Assembly: GCA_039714155.1 (NCBI GenBank)
Contig: JBDLJX010000078.1
Coordinates: forward strand, 1-12,096
Reading direction: 5' to 3'
From: SZUA-186 sp039714155
GTDB taxonomy: Bacteria > Pseudomonadota > Gammaproteobacteria > UBA9214
DNA: 12,096 nt
Of this stretch, positions 1-6,629 are shown in pieces (position 1 is the first letter of the stretch; every line of letters begins with the position of its first letter). Below the pieces are notes generated by a model, which worked only from the letters and a program-made list of their open reading frames with translations, searched no databases and was not told the origin of the DNA. The translations under genes were made by a program, and so were the position numbers.

Positions 1-1
1 A

Positions 2-1399
2 CTGGTCTATGCCGGCAGTGCATTGGGAGCAGTGTTTGCCGGCGACCTGATCACCTTGTTTGTATTCTGGGAGCTGACGGCAATCTCCTCGGTATTTCTG
101 ATTTGGGCTGGACGCACACCGGCGTCTACGGGTGCAGGCTGGCGCTATCTGGTCATCCAGTTTATATCAGGCCTGCTGTTGCTGGCCGGCATTCTGATCC
201 GCTACAGCGACACCGGGTCTCTGGCATTTACCTATATCGGCCTTGACGGGCTGTCGGGCTGGCTGATCTTACTGGCCTTTGGCATTAAATGTGCCTTTCC
301 GCTGCTGCATAACTGGCTGACCGACGCCTATCCCGAGGCCACGCCGACCGGCACAGTGTTTCTCAGCGCATTTACCACCAAGATGGCGGTGTATGCACTG
401 GCACGCGGCTTTCCGGGAACCGAAATACTCATTTACATCGGCGCCGTGATGACCTGCTTTCCGATCTTCTATGCCGTTATTGAAAATGATCTGCGGCGGG
501 TGCTGGGTTACAGCTTGATCAACCAGCTCGGCTTCATGGTATGCGGTATCGGCATTGGTACCACCCTTGCCATAAATGGCGCGGTATCGCATGCCTTCAG
601 CCATATAATTTACAAGGCCCTGCTATTCATGAGCATGGGCGCAGTGTTGCACATGACGGGGAAAATCAAGGGCACCGAGCTTGGCGGACTCTACAAAACC
701 ATGCCGATCACCACGGGCCTGTGCATCGTCGGTGCCTGCTCGATTTCGGCGTTCCCCCTGTTCAGCGGTTTCGTCAGCAAGTCCATGGTGCTGGCCGCCG
801 CACTGGAGGAAGGCCATGACTGGGTCTGGCTGGCGTTGCTGCTTGCCTCGGCCGGTGTGTTTCACCATGCCGGCATCAAGATTCCGTTCTTTACCTTCTT
901 TGCACAGGATTCCGGTATCCGCGCATCTGAACCGCCGTTGAACATGCTGCTGGCAATGGGGCTTGCGGCCATGCTGTGTGTTGCCATCGGTATCTGGCCC
1001 GGTGTGCTGTACAGTCTGTTGCCATATCCCGTGGACTATTCACCCTATACGGTCACGCATGTCATTGCGCAGTTACAATTGCTGTTCTTTTCTGCGCTGG
1101 CATTTACCTGGCTCAAATTGAGCGGTCTATACCCGCCGGAAATGCGCGCGGTCAATATGGATGCGGAGTGGTGCTACCGCTGGCTGGGACCGCGGGTCAT
1201 CAGCCAGGTGACGCAGGTGCTCAGCCGCTGGCATGCACAGTCGCGTATCGGTTTTCTGCGCCACCTGGGGACACTGTTTGGCACGCTGTTCCTGTATCAC
1301 GGGCCCCAGGGGATCCTGGCACGCACCTGGGCCACCGGCAGCATGGTCCTCTGGGTCGTCATCCTGCTCGGGATCTACCTGGTCGCCTATTACTACTGA
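2..1399 (+). CDS. Proton-conducting antiporter subunit, MrpD/NuoM family (5' end missing)
   Basis: This is a polytopic inner-membrane protein of the proton antiporter family shared by complex I subunits NuoL/M/N and Mrp Na+/H+ antiporters. The reading frame is open from base 2 with no start, so the gene begins outside the window. The 465 visible residues start with LVYAGSALGAVFAGDL. Visible marks are the conserved membrane glutamate in FVFWELTAISS (codon at 71), the lysine and histidine in GIKCAFPLLHNWLTDAYPEA (about 278-337), and a His-rich helix with SHAFSHIIYKALLFMSMGAVLH near 585-650. These are the usual charged residues of the proton path. About a dozen hydrophobic helices can be seen. 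I favour an Mrp-type or stand-alone antiporter subunit over true NuoM because of the AYPEATPTGTVFLSAFTTKMAVYAL region, but the rest of the operon is not visible. A REP-like repeat follows the stop. Confidence 0.85.
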   Translation: MVYAGSALGAVFAGDLITLFVFWELTAISSVFLIWAGRTPASTGAGWRYLVIQFISGLLLLAGILIRYSDTGSLAFTYIGLDGLSGWLILLAFGIKCAFPLLHNWLTDAYPEATPTGTVFLSAFTTKMAVYALARGFPGTEILIYIGAVMTCFPIFYAVIENDLRRVLGYSLINQLGFMVCGIGIGTTLAINGAVSHAFSHIIYKALLFMSMGAVLHMTGKIKGTELGGLYKTMPITTGLCIVGACSISAFPLFSGFVSKSMVLAAALEEGHDWVWLALLLASAGVFHHAGIKIPFFTFFAQDSGIRASEPPLNMLLAMGLAAMLCVAIGIWPGVLYSLLPYPVDYSPYTVTHVIAQLQLLFFSALAFTWLKLSGLYPPEMRAVNMDAEWCYRWLGPRVISQVTQVLSRWHAQSRIGFLRHLGTLFGTLFLYHGPQGILARTWATGSMVLWVVILLGIYLVAYYY

Positions 1400-1446
1400 G
1401 CCCGCGCATGCGATTCCCCGCGGGGCACGGGTTCTGCAGTTATCGC

Positions 1447-1509
1447 AGGGTGCGCCATGCGCACCATGATATTCCGCTGTAATTTCTCTGGTTGCGCACG
1501 GCGCACCCT
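1447..1509. repeat. REP-like inverted repeat
   Basis: Two near-identical arms face each other: AGGGTGCGCCATGCGCACC at 1447-1465 and the complement of AGGGTGCGCCGTGCGCAACC at 1490-1509, separated by 24 bases. Each arm is itself a short imperfect palindrome (TGCGC..GCGCA). The CCCTAC end and inverted pairing resemble bacterial REP/BIME elements. It lies just after the antiporter gene and could act as a transcription terminator. No transposase is nearby. Confidence 0.7.
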
Positions 1510-1690
1510 ACATTGCAATCTGCCGCTGGCGCCAGTACTTGTGCAACAAGAGCAGCTCGATGTAGCGATGCCTCTTCAGATCAGGTAACCGCGTACTTTC
1601 GGCCAATGCAGAGCAGAGCTTCAGCAATGCCGTATTCCTGAATTCCGGGCACGGCAGATTGTGAATACTCATTTTCGTTTCTGAAATCAT
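1508..1690 (-). CDS. Small hypothetical ORF, 60 aa, overlapping the cytochrome b561 stop
   Basis: The start codon overlaps the stop of the upstream cytochrome b561 gene as ATGA (1687-1690), an arrangement typical of translational coupling. The product would be a basic, mostly soluble 60-residue peptide starting MISETKMSIHNLPCPEF, with one leucine-rich stretch (ALLKLCSALAE) and no recognised domain. The stop falls inside the arm of the REP-like repeat, which argues against a conserved C-terminus. It may be a chance ORF. I list it because of the tight coupling and because nothing else occupies this gap. Confidence 0.25.
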   Translation of the reverse strand: MISETKMSIHNLPCPEFRNTALLKLCSALAESTRLPDLKRHRYIELLLLHKYWRQRQIAM

Positions 1691-2340
1691 GCATCAGTCT
1701 TGCTGATCTTTTTCCCGGTGAGCATAGCCTTAACAAGATGATCATTATGCAAACGACCAGAAACAATCACGCCGGCAATGTGCAGAAATATAAGAAGCAA
1801 CATAAAATATGATGAGACTTCGTGTATTTCCTCCCAATATTCCTCTGCTTCTTCATCTTCGCCGTGTCCGTTTTCATTTTTCTCATGGTTACCAAGATCA
1901 TCTCCGTCATCGTCTGCATAGGCAGGGCTAATAATGGTCAATGCAGGAGTTTCATCTGCCAGCGGCCCGAGCCCCTCCTCAATGGCATACACCTTTAGTC
2001 CACTCACCGAAACAATGAAAAGACAAAGCAACATGGCGATTACCATCCAGCCGCCCGCCGGATTATGACCAACATAGTGTTTCGGGTTTTTAGCCACCAG
2101 GTCTTTCAGGTACTGAATAACAGTCCCTGGTGAATACACGAAATTACTGAAACGGGCATAACGGGTGCCAATCAATCCCCATAACACACGAAATGCTATA
2201 AGCCCCAGCACAACATATCCGGAATAAATATGTAAACTGCTTTCCTCATCACCGCTCAGGTAGGCAACGGTGAAAGCAAGCACCAGGCTCCAGTGAAAAA
2301 TCCTGATCAATGGATCCCAAACGCGTATTTCGTTACTCAT
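1687..2340 (-). CDS. Cytochrome b561 / Ni,Fe-hydrogenase-type cytochrome b with acidic loop
   Basis: This is an inner-membrane diheme b-type cytochrome of about 217 residues that would pass electrons between quinones and a partner protein. The N-terminus EIRVWDPLIRIFHWSLVLAF (residues 4-23) is the signature of the family, followed by H37-IYSGYVVLGLIAFRVLWGLIG, a TM3 after GHNPAGGW (91-98) and a TM4 with H173 and H187. Candidate heme ligands are H16, H37, H173 and H187. Residues 139-171 between TM3 and TM4 form an unusually acidic loop (about half D/E, with histidines). I chose the second of two adjacent ATGs because a GAGGG ribosome site lies 7 bases upstream; an ORF extension to 2409 lacks support. 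The gene is divergent from the LuxR-type gene and is AT-rich for this window. No hydrogenase or other obvious partner is adjacent except the diheme cytochrome c. Confidence 0.85.
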   Translation of the reverse strand: MSNEIRVWDPLIRIFHWSLVLAFTVAYLSGDEESSLHIYSGYVVLGLIAFRVLWGLIGTRYARFSNFVYSPGTVIQYLKDLVAKNPKHYVGHNPAGGWMVIAMLLCLFIVSVSGLKVYAIEEGLGPLADETPALTIISPAYADDDGDDLGNHEKNENGHGEDEEAEEYWEEIHEVSSYFMLLLIFLHIAGVIVSGRLHNDHLVKAMLTGKKISKTDA

Positions 2341-2427
2341 CATAATGCCCTCGTTAAATTCAGTATTAAGGTTAATTATGTGTATTTCGTGCAATAAATC
2401 ATCGGGCAAATGCCATAAACAGTATCG

Positions 2428-2447
2428 TATGGGACATATGTCCTATA
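2428..2447. promoter_or_regulatory. 20-bp palindrome in divergent promoter, candidate operator
   Basis: The sequence TATGGGACATATGTCCTATA is palindromic with one mismatched pair; its core GGACATATGTCC (2432-2443) is perfect. It lies between the start of the b561 gene (2340) and the start of the LuxR-type gene (2475), 28 bases before the latter. Its length and symmetry are those expected for a dimeric LuxR-type HTH protein. Binding by the adjacent regulator is inference. Confidence 0.5.
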
Positions 2448-2474
2448 TCATAAGCCACTGTTTTTGAAGAGTTC

Positions 2475-2984
2475 ATGATTGTGTACAGCTCCCTGATCAA
2501 AGAAACCATATTGATTCTTATATTTGCCATCGTAGTCGTCGCGAGTGGCGCCGACCTTGTGGCCGATCTCTCCCATGGTGCGGATACTGAACATATCGTT
2601 AAAGAAACGATCGTCGTCAGTATTTCGACTATTGCGATTGCCTGGCTTCTGTGGGGACTGCATCAGCAACGGCTTGAGATCAGGTCTCTACAGCATGTGC
2701 TTGAAACAGCCAACAGCCCTCAAGCGCCTCCAAAAAAATATGTTCTTGAAGCACGCAAGAAACTGGGTAACGTTGTCACCCAGCAATTTTCGGAGTGGAT
2801 GCTAACTGGCAGTGAGATAGAGGTTGGCTGGTTGCTATTAAAAGGCCTCAGCCTGAATGAGATTGCAATTGTAAGAAGCACTCAGGAAAAGACCGTCCGA
2901 CAACAGGCCTCATCAATCTATAAAAAAGCGGGTGTCAGTGGTCGACATGCGTTTTCGGCATGGTTTATAGAGGATATTCTTTGA
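2475..2984 (+). CDS. Small membrane-anchored LuxR-type transcriptional regulator
   Basis: This is a 169-residue protein with two predicted membrane helices (about 11-29 and 44-62) joined by a short loop rich in D and H (DLVADLSHGADTEH). A short charged linker or coiled segment (63-80) follows, then a C-terminal LuxR/GerE helix-turn-helix (about 106-165). The HTH is clear: LTGSEIEV (110-117), LLKGLSLNEIA (121-131), EKTVRQQ (138-144) and IYKKAGVSGR (148-157). There is no receiver domain and no autoinducer-binding domain, so any signal is probably sensed through the membrane part or the linker. It resembles the small proteobacterial LuxR-type proteins with a TVRQQ..IYRKAGLSGR core, whose role I do not know. 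The ATG is preceded by GAAGAG with normal spacing. It is divergent from b561, with a palindrome between them, and 80 bases before the diheme cytochrome c gene on the same strand. Confidence 0.8.
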   Translation: MIVYSSLIKETILILIFAIVVVASGADLVADLSHGADTEHIVKETIVVSISTIAIAWLLWGLHQQRLEIRSLQHVLETANSPQAPPKKYVLEARKKLGNVVTQQFSEWMLTGSEIEVGWLLLKGLSLNEIAIVRSTQEKTVRQQASSIYKKAGVSGRHAFSAWFIEDIL

Positions 2985-3064
2985 ATTTTGTTACCCGGGC
3001 CCGCACGATTGTCGTCCCTGACAGGACTTCAGGAGGAAACTAAACCAGGCAGAAGGATGATAAT

Positions 3065-3973
3065 ATGCTATATATGAAAGGTATTTCATCAATCTTCGCG
3101 TTGCTGGTCCTGCTTGTTGGCACGGGTCGAGGGGCGGCAAATGATGAACTTCTTCAACAAGGCCGGTATATCTTCTTTGCGGCTGGCTGCATCTCCTGTC
3201 ACACCGTCGATCTGCCGCTGGCGGGAGGGCGGGCAATCGATAGCCCGTTCGGCACCTTCTACAGTCCGAACATTACACCGCATCGAGACTATGGTATCGG
3301 TAACTGGAGGCAGGAAGATCTGATTCGTGCAATACGCGAAGGCATCAGCCCGGAGGGCGAGCATTATTACCCGGCCTTTCCGTATCCTTCCTTTACCAGG
3401 ATGACGCGCAGGGACATTATGGCGTTGTACACCTATCTGATGGCGCAACCCGCGTTCCCCAGAAAAAACCGTCCTCATGAGCTGGTCTGGTTTTTGTACA
3501 ACCGCTCCCTGATCGCACACTGGAAGCAGGGCCGGTTTACCCCAGGGGTATTACAGTTCGATCCGAATGAATCAAGGGAATGGAACCGTGGCCAGTATCT
3601 TGCCATGGCACTGGGACACTGCAGCGAGTGCCACACTCCACGTGGCATGCTGGGTGGCCCGTTGATGGATCAGTACCTGGCAGGTACCCGCGAAGGGCCG
3701 GGCGGTATCCGGGTCCCGAATATTACTCCGGATGAGGAAACGGGTATCGGTGACTGGACCCATGAGGATCTGGAAACCTTTCTGTCCACCGGCCGTAAAC
3801 CCGATGGCTGTTGCCCTGCCGGCCTGATGATGGAGGTGCTGAGGACCTGTTGCATGCGATTGACCGAATATGACCAGCATGCGCTGGCAATTTATTTGAG
3901 CTCGCTGCCGCTGATCCACAATGACCTGGATGCAACAGAGGATCCGTTTCAAGACCCTGACTATTATGAATAA
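3065..3973 (+). CDS. Periplasmic diheme cytochrome c (AdhB-like, two domains)
   Basis: This is a 302-residue exported cytochrome c. Residues 1-25 form a signal peptide (MLYMKGISSIFALLVLLVGTG...). Two heme-binding motifs are seen: CISCH at 42-46 and CSECH at 186-190. Each is followed by the PNITP...GIG-W-ED block (domain 1 about 68-86, domain 2 about 216-235) that typifies the cytochrome subunits of membrane alcohol and gluconate dehydrogenases. Those subunits usually carry three hemes; this protein has two. The likely axial methionines are in PSFTRMT (domain 1) and AGLMMEV (255/256). Two vicinal cysteine pairs, C249-C250 and C262-C263, flank the second methionine and are unusual. The start has AGAAGGA 7 bases upstream; a second ATG at 3074 is possible. 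No dehydrogenase subunit is adjacent, so its electron source may be the b561 protein or a distant enzyme. Confidence 0.85.
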   Translation: MLYMKGISSIFALLVLLVGTGRGAANDELLQQGRYIFFAAGCISCHTVDLPLAGGRAIDSPFGTFYSPNITPHRDYGIGNWRQEDLIRAIREGISPEGEHYYPAFPYPSFTRMTRRDIMALYTYLMAQPAFPRKNRPHELVWFLYNRSLIAHWKQGRFTPGVLQFDPNESREWNRGQYLAMALGHCSECHTPRGMLGGPLMDQYLAGTREGPGGIRVPNITPDEETGIGDWTHEDLETFLSTGRKPDGCCPAGLMMEVLRTCCMRLTEYDQHALAIYLSSLPLIHNDLDATEDPFQDPDYYE

Positions 3974-4013
3974 GGCATGCTCAGATGGATAGAGCACCAG
4001 GAGTCTGTCGGAC

Positions 4014-6332
4014 TTAGGAATAATCTACTGCGCTGATGGGAGAGCGGCCCATGACGACGGCATTGACCAGCACCCGTTCGATCATCAGGCGATTGAAGAT
4101 CGGCTCGTTGGGCGGCCGCGGCGGGCGCTGCAGTTCATGACCCTCCTCGGGTTCAAAGGCCAGCGCCACATCCTGGATACCATTGGTAACGAGGTTCAGC
4201 CACAACAGCTGGATCGGAAACAGCGGCAGCGGCATGCCGAACAACAGTGACAGCAGCACCAGCGTGATCTCGGCGGCGCCGGTTGAGATCAGCAGAAAGA
4301 TGACCTTGCGGATATTGTTGTAGACAATGCGGCCCTGTCTGATTCCCTCCACGATGGAGGCAAAATGATCATCGGTCAGAATGATATCCGCGCTTTCCCG
4401 CGCTACATCCGTACCCCGCACCCCCATGGCAATACCCACGTGTGCATGACGCAGTGCCGGCGCATCATTGACACCGTCTCCCGTTACCGCCACGAATTCC
4501 CCGTCATTGATCAGCTGGCTGATGATCTCCTTCTTCTGACGGGGTTCAACCCGTGCAAATACACGGCTGCCACGTACCAGCTCCTGCAGCTCATCCTTAC
4601 CCGCCTGTGCAGCTTGCCTGAGTTGCGCGCCGGTGACCGGCGCCATGGAAGGCTCCGCGATACCCAGCTGCAGGGCCAGCGCACAGGCAGTCTGCGGATG
4701 GTCACCGGTAATCATGGCGACCTTGATACGGGCCTCGCCACACTGCTTTACTGCCTCGATGGCCTCCGGGCGCAACGGGTCGATCATGCCCACAATCCCG
4801 ATAAACTCGAGGTCATTCAGGAACTCTTCCGGCTCCACCGGCGCAATCTCCATGCTGCGATGGGCAACGCCCAGTACCCGGTAGCCCGCTCTTGCCAGTT
4901 GCTCTGCCTGCTGTTCGAGGTGCCGCAGCTCGGCTGCCGGAGCATTGGACATCGCCAGCAGGCGCTCGACGCTGCCCTTGACGAACAGTTCCACCCCCCC
5001 TCGATAGCTGTTGACGCTGGCCGCGAAGGCGTTGGCTGACTCATAGGGAATCCAGCCCAGCTCCTGGCAGCGCAATCGCGCCGCGGTGTAATCCACACCG
5101 TACTTGCTGGCGAGTACCAGGAACGCCACATCGACCATGTCCCCCCGCCCGAGCCAGCCATCGCCCTCCTGCTCGAGTTCCGCCTCGTTGGCAAGCACAC
5201 CAGCATGACACAACAGTTCCAGCAGCCCGGCATCCCGGCCGGATGCCCGTGGCGTGACCGCACCATGCAGGTCGATCCCTTCGCCACTCGCATCGAACCC
5301 GGCGCCATCCGGCAGCACAATCCTGCGAATGGTCATTTCATTCACGGTCAGGGTGCCGGTCTTGTCGGAGGCAATATAGGTACAGGACCCCAGTGACTCG
5401 ACTGCCAGCAGGCGGCGGATGATCACATGACGGTGCGCCATGCGGCGCATGCCGATGGCAAGTGCGACGGTGATCGCGGCCGGCAGTCCCTCGGGTATGG
5501 CGGAGACTGCCAGCGCGACGCCCAGCAGAAAGACCGCGGCAAGGTCATCACCACGGATCACGGTGATCAGGAAAATCAGCGCAACCAGGATCAGGATGCC
5601 GTAGGTGATGCGCAGTGTGAACCGTTCAATACGCTGCAACAGGGGGGGCTTGACCTCGTCATCGCCAATGACATCGACCGCAATACGGCCAATCTCGGTC
5701 GAGGCGCCGGTTTCGATGACTTCGCCCTCGCCACGCCCGCGCAGCACAACCGTGCCGGCAAAACAGGTATCGCTGCGATCGCCAAGCGGGGCATCGCCGG
5801 GAACTGCTTCCGTGGCATCCTTCAGGGTCGCCACCGACTCGCCGGTCAACATCGACTCATCCACCAGCAGGTCACGGGTTGCGGCGAGGCGCATATCCGC
5901 CGGAACCCGGTCTCCGGTGACCAGCAGTACCCGGTCACCGGGCACGATTCCCGCCGTATCGATCTGCTGTGGCCTGCCATCGCGTACCACAGTGGCACGG
6001 TAGGGGACCATTTTCCTGAGTGCGCCCGCTGCCTGCTTCGCAGCATATTCCTGCACAGTGCCAATGATTGCGTTTATCAGCAGGACAGCCAGGATGAACT
6101 GGCTGTTGATGATCTGCCCCAGTCCCCAGGAGACTGCTGCTGCGACGAACAGCACATAAATAAACGGGCTCCTGAACTGATACACAAAGGTCAGCACCAG
6201 CCCCGGCGGTTTGCGCTCCGGCAGCAGATTTGGCCCGGTTTTGTCCAGGCGCTTCACGGCCTCGGCGGCAGTGAGTCCGGTTACAGACGCTGGCGGGCCG
6301 GTCTGAACATCCCGGGGGGTGGCGTAATTCAA
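4014..6332 (-). CDS. P-type cation-transporting ATPase, C-terminally truncated
   Basis: This is a membrane ion pump of the P2-like (Ca2+/PMR1-type) group. Visible parts are the N-terminal cation-ATPase domain (GLTAAEAVKRLDKTGPNLLPE, from residue 19), TM1-2, the actuator loop TGES (163-166), the TM4 motif PEGLP (280-284), the phosphorylation site DKTGT (D323), the nucleotide-domain KGS (FVKGSVER), TGDHPQTA, and the hinge TGDGVNDAP (617-625). TM5 and TM6 follow, with NLVTNGIQDVALAFEP in TM6, where SERCA-type pumps have NxxTDG. The homologous part stops at NAVVMG (residue 762); the last ten residues RSPISAVDYS look foreign. Full-length relatives have four more helices (about 100-150 residues). 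The only start in frame is a TTG at 6332 with no good ribosome site; a TGA lies about 54 bases upstream in frame. The ion is uncertain. The pump is probably non-functional or altered, although the catalytic core is intact and in frame. Confidence 0.8.
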   Translation of the reverse strand: MNYATPRDVQTGPPASVTGLTAAEAVKRLDKTGPNLLPERKPPGLVLTFVYQFRSPFIYVLFVAAAVSWGLGQIINSQFILAVLLINAIIGTVQEYAAKQAAGALRKMVPYRATVVRDGRPQQIDTAGIVPGDRVLLVTGDRVPADMRLAATRDLLVDESMLTGESVATLKDATEAVPGDAPLGDRSDTCFAGTVVLRGRGEGEVIETGASTEIGRIAVDVIGDDEVKPPLLQRIERFTLRITYGILILVALIFLITVIRGDDLAAVFLLGVALAVSAIPEGLPAAITVALAIGMRRMAHRHVIIRRLLAVESLGSCTYIASDKTGTLTVNEMTIRRIVLPDGAGFDASGEGIDLHGAVTPRASGRDAGLLELLCHAGVLANEAELEQEGDGWLGRGDMVDVAFLVLASKYGVDYTAARLRCQELGWIPYESANAFAASVNSYRGGVELFVKGSVERLLAMSNAPAAELRHLEQQAEQLARAGYRVLGVAHRSMEIAPVEPEEFLNDLEFIGIVGMIDPLRPEAIEAVKQCGEARIKVAMITGDHPQTACALALQLGIAEPSMAPVTGAQLRQAAQAGKDELQELVRGSRVFARVEPRQKKEIISQLINDGEFVAVTGDGVNDAPALRHAHVGIAMGVRGTDVARESADIILTDDHFASIVEGIRQGRIVYNNIRKVIFLLISTGAAEITLVLLSLLFGMPLPLFPIQLLWLNLVTNGIQDVALAFEPEEGHELQRPPRPPNEPIFNRLMIERVLVNAVVMGRSPISAVDYS

Positions 6333-6437
6333 GCCTGGCCACCGTGATCCGGAACGCTTGTTCCCCGTCTGCCCTGTTTGTCAGCAGCAAACATAAGACG
6401 TTCTCGCAGCACCAATATAGTCATAAAGGGGATTGTA

Positions 6438-6451
6438 TTGATCCATGTCAA
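6438..6451 (+). promoter_or_regulatory. FNR/ANR binding box upstream of hemN
   Basis: TTGATCCATGTCAA matches the FNR consensus TTGAT-N4-ATCAA at nine of ten positions. Its centre is at 6444.5, about 185 bases before the hemN start. If it were a class II site (centre at -41.5), transcription would begin near 6486 and the -10 element would fall at about 6474-6479 (GAAAAT). A matching fnr gene lies at 8389-9147. Anaerobic activation of hemN by FNR/ANR is established in other gammaproteobacteria. Confidence 0.65.
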
Positions 6452-6550
6452 TTTACCGGGCTCACCAGATGATGAAAATAGGAACGACTGTCAGGCACGG
6501 ATTTATGCAAATACAGTTATTCCCAATAACAGCAGATCCTTATGAATTCT

Positions 6551-6597
6551 TGCACGGATGCGCATGGAGTACTAACCCGCATATCTCACGGGGTGCA
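6551..6597 (+). other. Possible stem-loop in the hemN leader
   Basis: The probable 5' untranslated region of hemN (about 6486-6629) has no ORF of note. It contains TGCAC (6551-6555) and ATGCG (6558-6562) facing CGCAT (6578-6582) and GTGCA (6593-6597), giving two short stems with an internal loop. This is a weak structure and could be chance. Confidence 0.2.
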
Positions 6598-6629
6598 GCA
6601 ACATTGATACCACAGGCTGATAGAAATTC

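Noticed and set aside
976..1482. 168-residue ORF in another frame of the antiporter gene
   Set aside because: It overlaps the C-terminal helices of the antiporter and runs into the repeat; its product is not protein-like.
3572..3997. 141-residue minus-strand ORF opposite the cytochrome c gene
   Set aside because: Shadow of the second heme domain, with no start signal or motif.
3990..4030. Insertion-sequence end at the ATPase break (around GAGTCTGTCGGACTTAG)
   Set aside because: Only a 4-bp stem is seen, with no matching inverted end or target duplication elsewhere in the window.
4365..5039. 224-residue plus-strand ORF opposite the ATPase gene
   Set aside because: Antisense shadow of the nucleotide-binding domain, with no recognisable motif.
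5427..6347. 306-residue plus-strand ORF opposite the ATPase gene
   Set aside because: It lies wholly antisense to clear P-type ATPase coding sequence and its product has no domain; it is a shadow of GC-rich codon bias.
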